From positions 9,488,505-9,552,504 of the forward strand of contig PTFA01000009.1 of NCBI GenBank assembly GCA_003342895.1: 64,000 nucleotides of DNA, given 5' to 3'. The notes under the pieces are model-generated. The model did not search any database and was not told the DNA's origin. It saw only the letters and a program-made list of their open reading frames with translations. Of the stretch, positions 14,715-25,541 are shown piece after piece (position 1 is the first letter of the stretch; each line of letters starts with the position of its first letter). Both the position numbers and the translations under genes were made by a program. The DNA is from Casuarius casuarius. Taxonomy: Eukaryota > Chordata > Aves > Casuariiformes > Casuariidae.

Positions 14715-15165
14715 ATACCAAACCCTCCTGTCGGAGTTAGGACTGGAGCGGCTCGTAAAGGACACGGGGACCATCAACAGCGCTGAAAAGGGCCCGCAAG
14801 AGCAAGCAGCAACCAGGAGCAGGCCAGGCAGACGTGGGCGGCAGGAGCTCAGCCCCACAGCCCCGCACCCTGAAGCAGTTCCCAGAGGCTCCTTAGGCTG
14901 ACTTTTGCCGTCTCCACCCCGTCGACCGCGAGGGCTGCAGGCAGTCCGAACAGACTGCCCCTCCAACCTCACCACCGGCGCGAGCAGTCCCAGCACGGCC
15001 TGCTGTGCCACAAAGATGCCGGCCTCTCTGGGGCTCGCTCCCACTGCCCAGGCCCCTCCAGCGGAGACAGCTCCAGAGGCTGGAGCCACCCGAGGGAGGG
15101 GTCGGCGCTGGGCAGGTAGCCCGGCTACGCTTCGCGCCAGCTCGTCGTGTCCCAAGGCTTTTGCC
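14715..15165. promoter_or_regulatory. CpG-rich pocket without visible gene
   Basis: About 31 CpGs in roughly 450 bases by eye, enough to meet usual CpG island criteria. A minus-strand frame of about 280 codons crosses it (14,334-15,200). Its first ATG is internal (near 15,172), composition shifts abruptly from Ala/Gly/Arg-rich to Cys/His/Leu-rich where the GC falls, and it resembles no family, so I do not call it a gene. Confidence 0.45.
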
Positions 15166-15844
15166 CTCATTTCAGTTTGACTGCAAACTGCCTGGGGCAA
15201 AGGCCCACCTTACTGCATGGGACACCGATGATGATAAAATGACCAGCACTCTGGCAATGGTTTTTCCAGGGCTTTCTATCCAGTGGCAGCGTTCCCCTCA
15301 TTAAATCTCTTTTTAATACTACCCTGCTGAGACAGCAACTTTCAGAGGTTGAGCATTTTCTGGCTACATTTCAAATTCTGTCTGAAAGCAATTAAAAGTG
15401 CTAGCATGGTGCTCAGTTCCCAAGGACCCTGTCCTTGTTTAATAGGTTGAGATTGGCAGGGTAACACAAGAGTGTGTTCAGTACATTAGTGCCTTGGATT
15501 TTTGTAAGGACAGTCTGGTCATGATGTGGTACAGAATTACCTAAGGAACCAAAAGAAACAGACTTGCATACATGCTGACAAACACGAAAATATTTTCTTC
15601 TGGCTTAGCCTTGATCATCCAAATCCCAGAGAACTCACAGGGACGGAAATGTGGAGAGGAAAATCCCCAGTACCTGTTCCTTCCCCCTTGGTCTGTCTGT
15701 CAGGTACAGAGAGTTTGCCTTCACTTTAATAGGATCAGCTAGTAGGACAGGACCCTACATCCATGAATATCCATGATTGTCTTGTAGTCCCCTTTTTGTT
15801 CAAAAAAACAAAAAAAGAAAAATAAGAAAAAAAAAAGAGCAATG

Positions 15845-16840
15845 ATGCATATTTTGCCTTCGCCAAGGCTTTTTGGACACTGTCTTTACAGACATAATCA
15901 GAAAAAAAGGAGCGCAAAAGTTGAAGACTGTCCTCAAACGTAGTTACCAGTAGCGCACTGTCAAACTGAAAGGATATTTTCCATGACGATCTGTCTTGAG
16001 TCACTTTAACATTTTCATAAATAATTTGGATGATGAAAAAGAACATGCTTACTTATTCTGTAGGTAACAACAGTTCTAAGAAATTTTGAAGACAGAACTA
16101 GAATGAACATGATCTTCAGAAGTTAGAAGAGCAGTCTTAAAAAAGTAATCCAGAGAAGCCAAATGCAATGGCCTGCACTTACTTAGGAATAAGCATCTGT
16201 ATGAATGGGGAAAGACAAGGCAACAGTAGTGCAAGACAGTATCTAGGATGTTTGTAAGGAATCATAAAATTAATAAGAGAAAACTTATGGCACCGTAAAA
16301 AGACATGCATCATAAAATGTAGTACCTATAAGAAATCCCCATGGAGTAACAGTAACAACAAACCCAACAGTCCTTAGACCTCAGCTGAAATACTGCATTT
16401 ACAAAGCTATGGGCCAACTGAAGAGCCAAGAATGTCAAAGAAATAGGAAACATGACACAGTAAACCTGTCAGAATTCTTTCAACCTCCTGCACAAAGAAA
16501 ACTAAAAAAAGGTTAACAGCTGTCAGATATGAGAAGGACTTTCCAAAACTAGGAAGGAATAATCTAGTCTCTATCTACCTGAGGAAGAGGAAAAAGTAAT
16601 GAGCTAATACGTCAGCAAAGAGAGCTAGGCTGACCATCGGAAGGGGCGGGGGGATGCCTTTAACAGTGACGGCCGAGAACCACTAGCGAGGCTGCTTGGG
16701 GAGGCCGGGGAATCTCTGTCACTGGTAGGGTACTGGTAGGAACAGGCTGGACAAATCCCTGCCAAAAATGACACACGTGTAGCTGGATGAGGTGGTGGGA
16801 CTAGATGCCCTGAAGACCTGTGGCAACGCTGAGCCCCCAG
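15845..16840 (+). mobile_element. Decayed CR1-type LINE, 3' part
   Basis: Several landmarks of the CR1 3' region occur in the expected order. TTCGCCAAGGCTTTTTGGAC near 15,858 matches the late reverse-transcriptase segment; AATTTGGATGATG near 16,021 is next; AATGCAATGGCCTGCACTTA near 16,163 matches the usual AAATGCAAAGTACTGCACTTA phrase; CCTCAGCTGAAATACTGC follows near 16,379. The most convincing stretch is 16,680-16,840, where GGCTGCTTGGGGAGG, GAATCTCTGTCACTGG, AACAGGCTGGACAAA and GGGACTAGATGCCCT follow one another as in the CR1 tail. Frames are full of stops, so the copy is old and inactive. Matches are to consensus recalled from memory. Confidence 0.75.
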
Positions 16841-16870
16841 GTCCCCTGCTAGCGCTCCAGCCCAGCACCG

Positions 16871-19800
16871 CCGCAGGAGCACGAGGAGAGGGCGCCCTGC
16901 TGAGCGGCCACGTGCCCGCCACCGTCAAGGATCCGGTCAGCTCGCTGCTATGCTCCGTGTGCAGGAGACACAGCATCCAGCAAGCTCCTGAGAGGCTGAC
17001 TAGCGCTCAGAGCAACACTGCTTAAAAATACGCCCCTCTTCCCAGAGTCGTGAACAATCTCTGCATTAGAAATGTAAAAACGCTTTCAGAGTTAAGTCTC
17101 TGACTGGCCACAGGAAATAGTAAATGATTTACCCTGACTTGAAAGGTTTATGTGAATCCAGCCAAAACTTTCTGAAGTGGATGCCTCAGATCAGGCTATT
17201 AAATCCTTACGCTGAAGCCTAAATCAGTGGCCTCACTTCCAAACGCACACTGAGTACTCAGCAGCTCCTGTAGAGTTTAAGAGGAACCAGTGATTGCTTG
17301 TCACATCTGAGAACTCATGCCACTTTGGCTCTGCGATGTGGGCCTGAAAGCAATTTTCTATGCAATTTTTCACAGTCCTAATCCTGGTGTTTTGTGAATA
17401 CTTTTCCTATTTTTTTCTAGGCCATTATTTTCTTTGTAATGTAAAGATATATATTTTTACATTAAAGCAGCTCCAAAGTTCCAACTCGGGAAAACTTCAA
17501 TTGGTGCAGAACTTCAGGCTGAGAACTACACAGCTCTTGAAGATTTTACCATATCAAACACAGTTTACACTCCCACACCTCCTTCTGCATTCAGAATTAC
17601 GTTCTGACTTGCATTATAATCACATTCAGTCCCCAGTCCTGCTTTGGAGATTTCATGGCAGCAGGCGGGGATATATCTTCCAATGCACAGCACCTATCTT
17701 TAGTCAAAGCATATGCAATCATAAATGCTGCAACCAAGAAACGGATTCTTCACCTTTTGAATGCCCCAACTGCCACGTTTCGAGTTTTGGCTGCACAAAG
17801 CTTGTGGCCCAGAACCCACAACACTCTCTTCATTAAAGACATGCAAAAAAGAAATACAGAATACAGCCTTAAATGGAGAGATTTTGTTACTGTCATTCTC
17901 AAAGAAATACAGTGATGAATGTTTTGTAGCTTAGCAATAGAACAAGTATGCTGCAGGCATATACCTGTAGGAAGGACAAGAAGCTGTGGTTAGCTAAAAT
18001 TATAAAAGAACAAGAAAAATCAATTTTGCCCCAAACTTTAAATATTTTATACAAAATGCCTCATAAACACATGATTTTTGGTAAGCTGTGAATGGAAATT
18101 CCCAACTTTACCCAGAATTCATCAGACTGCAAGAACAGAAGCATTTCAGAAATTTTGCCATGAGGATGCACAGCCAATAGCAGATGCCTGGAACTGTAAT
18201 TAAAGCTCAAAAATATGAGAACAAAAGGACACACTAACAATTTTATGCTATTACTAAGGAGCATATGACATATGTGGTAGGATTACTCTCCTAATTTTGG
18301 ATAGCTAAAAGGCAGACTTCTGCCTCGGAACTAGCCACCCTTGTTTGGCACCATAGTCAGAGAGAAACGAGCACGTGGTACCAAATGAAATCAATTTAAC
18401 GAGGGTACCAGCATGCACACAGCAGTGAAAACAAGAGCTTTTACTTGCTTTAATAACCGTTTTTTCTTGTATTAGCAGCTAGCTTACTTTAGTTTGTTGC
18501 ACTTATCTTAGGGTTCACTTTTATTTATTTTCAAGTGTTGCAATTCATACATCTCAAAGTTTGCTGTCCTTCACCCTTCCTTTTTTCCCCTTCACAAACA
18601 TAATGAACAGTTAAAAAAGATAAAGAGATTTCTATGGAAATACAAATCTATCAGGAAATGGAAACTTTTACCTGGCCTAAGCTGCTTAAACTATCTTAAA
18701 TGAAGTACCCGTTAATAACTAATTAATTTACAGTATTTTAAAGACATGTTTCTTCAGACATGTTCATGCTGTCCTTTCATTTCCCCACCCAAGGATCAAA
18801 ATCTCTCAATGATATCCTTGAACCATGTTGAAACTGGAAACACAGACAACGAGTACCTGCTGAGCTCACTTGGGTCAGATACAAAGATCATCAGCTTCTA
18901 TTATTTCATTAATTTACTCTTGATCACCATTAAAACACGAGATTGTAATCTTCACATTAAAAATTCTACCTGCTGATGCAAAAAATCTTCCCTTTTCCAA
19001 TGAGTAGACCACCCCGAAATGCAGCAGTTATACATTTGGAAACCATTTCCCGCTCTCACAGGTAACACCCCCAGTTTCTCCAGTCTGACACCACCATGCA
19101 GACCCAGTCACTCAGTGGCTGCGAGCGGGAGACAGCATCACCACAGCTGGCCAGGTCACGCCTGGGAACACACCACCTCACGTCCATCCCCGCTGCACCG
19201 TGCGTCACCTTGCCGCCATCGGAGACAGGGACAACCCACAGGGCTAAGGAGCCACTTCTCACCACATCCATGGCAATATGGACTTCCTTAGTTCAGGGTA
19301 GAACTACACGTTTCAAGAACTGACTTTGAATGCTTCATCTCTGACCAAGGAAGCTTTTGTTACTGTGAATTATTTTGTCTACAGGTATAATTACTCCGGT
19401 TCAAAGAAGAAAGAACGGGCAGTGAGCTTCTCTTTATAAGAACTCAGATGTATTTCAAGATGCGGAAATAAATCCTGAACTAATTTTACGTATTACCTAT
19501 TCCAGTTAGTGGTGTTCAGAACAATATAGACAATACTATCACGGCTTCACAACTCTTCATCAAATAGGGCTGATATGACATTTGTGCTTACCTTTAAAAG
19601 CAAGTACTAAATACTGAACATGACCATCAGGGAGTTATCTCAGGTAGAAGAGTTGGATTTGTGGGCAACTCAAGCCCCGGAGGATGCTGATGTACTGGCA
19701 TCAGTCCACGGCAGGCACCATACAGACCTCCTGAACATCCACTCTCAGCCACAGGAGGGCAAAGTGAGCATAGCCTAGGAAAAGACACCAAACTAAGGAA

Positions 19801-22800
19801 ACCAAACCAAGTTGGGATCACATGTGGTAAAGACAGAAGGTGTCAGAATCAGATAAAGGAAATACAGAATATTTCCAGGCATCCTCCAGACCAAAGTTAT
19901 TTTCCACTCCTTTGTTTGCAGCAGGAGCCAACTCAGGGAGGAGTCCCAGCGGGAGCAGAGGGGTTCAGCCAGGCTACAGGTAGCCACAGTCAGCCGTGAG
20001 GCACCGGCAGAGCTTCCCTGGGGGCCAGACCCCCTTCACACAAGCGCCGTCCCAACCAGCAGCACTCTGCACACAGAAAATCAGGTCCCAAAACCTCAAC
20101 AGCGTCCAAACAGTTTGCCCGTCTGAGCACCAAGCACCAGTTTCACAATAAGCATATTTGGCCATCACAGACACTGCAGCTATTCATAATTCCCCCTCAA
20201 CCAAAAACAATTTTGTGATTTAAAAGAATATGCATTTTTCATAAAGGCTGGCATCACCCCAGCAATCAGGGAACTTCTTGGCAACCATCCAGATACATCC
20301 ACTGGTGACAGCAGTAATTCTTTCTCATTATAATGTTTATATGTGCAAAAATCCAAGCCAGGTGAATTCACAATATGCAGTAGAATGACAAATGTATCAC
20401 ATGCAGTGAAGGGTCAAGAAGGTTACTCCAGAGATTCTTCACCACTAGATGACAGCATGAATCAAATACACTGTTCTCAAGGTTTTCAGGTTCCCAAACT
20501 CATTGCCAAGTTTCTGCTAGGCCTTAGCCTTTAACTTTGCCCAGAGATTTGCTCTACTTTTCATTAGACAGATAACAAAGGTAAGCTGTATATGACTTTT
20601 TGTAACCAAATTTTCATGTCTTTTAACTATAAACAAGATTTCTTTTTTAATGTAAATCTTGTTTTTTCCCTAGAAATACAAGGCTGAGCTGCCCAGCTTT
20701 GCTGCAGGATCTGTGGGAAAAAAGGGTGCTTATCTTACGCATTGATCATCTCACCTTAGAGCTCTTATGTACTGGGTTTGTTTGCTTCCTTCCCCACTTG
20801 GACACATTCTCTTTTCTCCCTATCAAAAAAGTCAAGTCTGGGAAGGGATCTGACAGAAAATGAGAGATGCTCAAGACTTCCATTTGTTCTTTGGGTGCTC
20901 ACATCATCAGAAGGGTGAAATGACTTCAACAGGTCTCTTGCTTTTGTGCTGCCTAATCAGAGCACACGTTGTAATGTGAAAGATATAAAACAAAAAGACT
21001 TCAAAATCAAGTAAATGACACTCTTCACAGAGGGATATCTCAAAGAAGCAAAGCCAGGGTAAGACAAAGTCTTTCAGATGCCACCTTAAAAATAAAAGCT
21101 GGCGGTGAATAATTGCCAACTGAATAGCACACCAAAATTACCACACGAATTAGCACCTCCAAATTATTACTTTGGAGGAAACTCAGGTTTCCTCCAAAAA
21201 AAAATTATGTTCTCTAAAGCCTGAAAGCTTTAAAATGTGGGGCTATATATTTTTGTCTTGTGGTTTACAAGCCAGTAGCATCACCCTGTCAAGTGCTCTC
21301 ATGCTCCCCTCCCCCCTTTTTTTTGTTTCAATGAAAGTAGCCTCATACAATCACAAGACTCTGGTAGCTTGAGCCTTAAGGAAAGAACTGACTATCATGA
21401 GACTTCTAGTAAAAGCACAGAACTGTACTGTGAAACACAAAGATCTTTAAACATAGAGGACTTGTTTTATATATGTTCCATTTGCATGTTTGTGCAGGAA
21501 ACTCATGCCTGGTTTGTTCCCTCAGGTGGCACAGTTGAATTTTCCATCTTAGAACTGAATGTGCAGTTTCCAGGTGTATTTCAAAAGGAATCTGAAAGAT
21601 ACTCTGCTTGTCTGCAGGTATTTCCATCCCATCACTCATCCAGGAACTGAACAGCTGCTACATTAAAGGGAAAGCCCATGAGTCAAAAGCAGAAAAGAAG
21701 AAAATGTTACAAACAGACCTGAGCAAAAGGCAGCTTATGATTAAGTCATGAGATTGTAATTAGGGGTGCAGGAACACTGGAATATCCTAACAGATATTTT
21801 CTTTGAGGCCTCCACCTTGGGAAGGCAACAGGCTCTGCCATAAATGCACGCACGAGCTGTGTCTGTTCTTTGCCACGGATCCCTGGCCCCTTGCAGTGCT
21901 CTCGCAGGGAGAGGGACGCAAGCAGGGCCTTCTGGAGGAGAGCAGCGGCACTGCGCTCATGCCAAGGGACATCCACGCAATAGGTAGCCACTAACGAAGG
22001 CTCAATTTTACAGCATTTGGGAAAAGGTACTGGGCATGTGGTAGCCCATCCTGACACATCCAGGTCTGCTATTAAACACCCCAGTTACATCTTTTCAGGC
22101 TAGAATGTTTCGATCACAGCTGCAATGGGCTTGTAGATGGGCAGGAGAAATGGGGTGCATGAGAAAGCTTAAGACAAAAACGGAAAGAAGGGATAAGACA
22201 GTAACTAAAGAAGCAGGGGAACAGTGGGAAGTTTTATTGGACTGTAGGATGCAAGAATGTGAATATAGGCAGAACAAAAGAGCATTATTTCAAAACTAAG
22301 GGAGGGACAAGAATGGCAGAGCCAGAGATAACAGGAGCCGGCAGGAGAACAAGCTCTGTGGCAGACAGAAGCAGGGGGACACTGCAATCAGTAGGCTAGA
22401 AATTCGGGACAGTTTCAGTAAGGAGGAGTGATACTGGAAGTTAGCACATAATGGAAAAGAGGAGGATGCCAAAGATTCTCTCTATAGCAGGCAGTTTTGA
22501 GGAAGGTCAGGCTCTGTTCATCATGTTTGGGTGGGGAGGGATGACAGAAATAGTAAAAAAATCCTTTTACTGCTTTGAGGTGTTTTGACTGGCCGAGTGA
22601 ATTCACTATTTGCGTATAATTAGTTTTTGCTGCTAGGTGGTAAAATTTGCAATTTGGAGTCTAATTAATCATTAAGGCACTAGAGTCTTTGTACCAACTT
22701 TTGAGAAACTCAATATTTAATAGAGGTTTTGCTTTGTGTTCTGTCTTTGTCGAAAGTAGGCTTGCCAGCAAAGGACAGAGTTGACAGCACCCTAAAGTTG

Positions 22801-24189
22801 CACATTTATAACATTCCAGTCTTGACCATCAGTATCTTTATAAGCATTTCGAGTGAGAATTTTAAAGTCAGATTCTATACTCAGAATAGGTTGCACTAAA
22901 ACAACTAGTCTATTTGGTGCAGAAATAGATTATAAAAAGCCAAATACACACAGAGGGTATAAAGGAGGGAGTAAAAATAATCCCAGTCTTTATGTGCATG
23001 ACTGAGGGGCCCAAGTTAGGCACCCTCTTTGTCAGACAAGGCCAGTGCAATGGGCTCTTTCCAGAGGACAATTTAGAGCTTTGCTGCTCTGAGTCGCCCA
23101 CCACCAACAAGGAGGTGCTTTTTCCTCCACCATTTGTACACGGAAATTAGGGCAACCTGCATGTTGACCTCTTTGCATAGACCCCAAACCAACAATACCA
23201 TCTCTACACACCTATTCCTGTGCTCTGCTTTCAATCCTGTTGTCCAAAGGCTGCCACAGGAATTCTCAGAGCCATTCAGCATCTGGGGGTGACTGTCAAC
23301 TTTCCTATCATTTAGGACAGCAAACACCCCCTTGTGAACGCACTGCTCAGGGAATCCATGGTAGGATAGGACACCTGGGCCTACAGGTTCAGTTCTGCCC
23401 TTTTTTACGGGGAGCAAAATGTCATATCTGCTAAAAGCAAGTGCTCCTAATGGGCCAATATGCAGGCCATGCAAAGAGGAAAGAATACAACTCCTGAACC
23501 CAGCTGAACTTAACCCATCTGGCAATTCCTTCCAGCAGCTTCTGCAAACTCAAGTAGAGACCTCATGATAACTTTCCCAACCTCTGGGCAAGTAATGAAA
23601 CATCTTGAATAAACTTGCATTGATCATCTGGGCAGCCAAAAGGAATGAAAAGAATAAAATTCATAACAGAAAGGAATGTGAATATCAAAACTCAAAATAA
23701 AAGTCTCAGTTCTTCCTGAGTAAATCAGACAGAGGAAATGGGGCATATTTCTCTCATTCTCTTTACTAGAACTGCACTTTGCATTTTTGCCATTACCATT
23801 AAAATAATGGTTTGACTGACAGGATCTCATTTTTAATTAGCCAGATCAACCAAAGCACAACATCAACATTTCTGAAAGCATCTGAAAAAGCAGCCCTCTT
23901 CTGCAAGAAAAGCTTATTTTCATTTGAAGATTAAAGGTTCCAGAGAGCAGCAACATGTTTCTATCTGCCATTTCAAAAGGAAGGCATGAAAACATCAGGC
24001 TGCACCACATGAGAGATTAAAAGATACAGGAAGATAACTCGCAACCAGTCTTGCTTCTCATATGTTGTTCTTCCTTAATCCTGTCCAGCAACAGCCTTTA
24101 ACAGTAACATTATACCTGCATTAATCAAGGATTACTAGCAAGAGATCTTAGTGCTGTGTTTTCACCCATTGATCTCAAATGCACATGGT
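16871..24189. other. Non-coding, no recognised gene
   Basis: No exon recognised on either strand. Contains an unusual pair of alternative hairpins (21,156-21,198) and a purine-rich plus-strand stretch (about 22,130-22,560). Confidence 0.6.
21156..21198. repeat. Overlapping alternative hairpins
   Basis: CCTCCAAA (21,156-21,163), TTTGGAGG (21,171-21,178) and CCTCCAAA (21,191-21,198) alternate in orientation. The middle copy can pair with the left one (8-bp stem, 7-base loop) or, better, with the right one as a perfect 12-bp stem TTTGGAGGAAAC/GTTTCCTCCAAA with a TCAG loop. Confidence 0.85.
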
Positions 24190-24300
24190 TTCACTGTCAA
24201 GTGCTATCATCCCCTAATTCACAGATGGGAGGATTGAGTGCTGTGAAGTGACCCATCCCACGCGACAGAGGTCTGCCCTTCGGGTAGGAGCGGAACTTGC
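24190..24300 (-). repeat. MIR-type SINE relic, inverted
   Basis: The plus strand contains TATCATCCCCTAATTCACAG, ATGGGAGGATTGAG, GAAGTGACCCATCCCAC and GCGACAGAGG in the order expected for the reverse complement of MIR (ATCATCCCCATTTTACAGATG, GAAACTGAG, AAGTGACTTGCCCAAG, GGCAGAGCC). Identity is moderate, as expected for a copy older than the amniote radiation. No tRNA head is recognisable on the far side. Confidence 0.6.
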
Positions 24301-24950
24301 CCACTAGACAGATGAGCTGAGAAAAAATTAAAACAAAGGCAAGGTCTGCCCATCAGCTGTGGTGACTAGGGATCACTACGGCTTTTTTCCATGGTTTGTC
24401 TTCAGCAGCAGGAAAAGGCTGTCACCCTGCTCCAAACTGTGCTGCGCAAGGACAGACAGCTGGGATGGGGAGAGAGAGAGTGAACGGCAGAAATACCGGA
24501 GCGTAATCTCCCTCGTTCACCTAACTTCCCTTGTCTATCCCATCTGGCAGAAGCCTTGATTAATCAGCAAACATAGCAGAAGTGACAGCATAGTAGAAAA
24601 GCTGTCTAAAACCCAGTACCTCCACTACTCATATCCGCAGTAGCATTCTTGCTGGGTGAGGTGTTTTTAACCAACGCTTTCCCAAAGTGTACTGTTTTTC
24701 CAGAAAACATTTCAGCTTGGAGATATACTGCTTTCAGTTGAAACCTGCCCCAGGAAAGCAGAAGGGAGGACGTACAGAGTGCAGGAAGAAAGACCCACAC
24801 GCTTGGTTTTGCAGGTCAGTGCCACAGCTACTGGCGTGGGGGACCTGAATCTCCAATAGTTACATCTAACAGCCTTAAGCATCAGGACAAACAGAAGCAA
24901 AACAGGTACTGCATTAAAAATACACCCACTATTCATACTCCCAAATCAGA

Positions 24951-24972
24951 TGTTTCCATTTTGATGGAAACA
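24951..24972. repeat. Short perfect hairpin
   Basis: TGTTTCCAT and ATGGAAACA form a perfect 9-bp stem around a four-base TTTG loop. No T run follows that would suggest a terminator, and a eukaryotic genome would not use one. Confidence 0.7.
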
Positions 24973-25518
24973 GTCCAAAAAGTTTGGTTTTGTTTCAATA
25001 TGAAAAAGACACAGATAAAAACCTTGAAAGCTGCAGCTAAGAGGAATCATCATTCTCTGAACAGCTCTGACCAGAATCGCTGCCAGGTCGAGAGCATGAA
25101 AACATACCCTTGTAGAAAACATTCCTGCACACAGACTGCGCCTCTCTCTCCTCGACTTTTTAGTCTCCTTCCATTAAACAGTGGAGGACGTGAGCATTAA
25201 TCTCTTCTGTTGGATGGACCTGCAAACAGCTATCTATAGGAATCTGTTTCAAAGAGAGAGATGAATCAATTTTTTTCCAAGCAATAAAGGTGGGCTCACC
25301 CCACAGCTGAGCACTGGAAACAGTATGACAGAGCTCCTGATGGCCTCATGCTCCTGTAAGCTACTGCAACTCTGCCTCTCTGATTAATACCAGATTTCCC
25401 AGGCCTATAACACAACTCATTTGCAAGCCTTAAAGGACACTTCCACAGCCTGGTCAGCAAGCTGTGCAATTGCATATTAACTATGCAAGGACTTCTTAGA
25501 CCTCCAGCTCTGTTTAGG

Positions 25519-25541
25519 TTTTTTTTTTTTTTTTTTTTTTT
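25519..25541. repeat. Poly(T) tract, 23 bases
   Basis: Uninterrupted run of T. It could be the tail of an old minus-strand retroposon, but no such element is recognisable beside it. Confidence 0.95.

Noticed and set aside
14334..15200. Minus-strand frame of about 289 codons
   Set aside because: It begins at a non-ATG codon, changes composition abruptly with local GC, contains no recognisable domain and overlaps an opposite-strand frame. Best explained by low stop density in a CpG-rich pocket.
23073..23525. Minus-strand frame of 150 codons
   Set aside because: No ATG at the proposed start, no recognisable motif, no splice-site pair or codon bias that I can see.
25519..25541. Poly(T) tract as the tail of a processed pseudogene
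   Set aside because: No gene-like or retroposon sequence and no target-site duplication could be recognised next to it.
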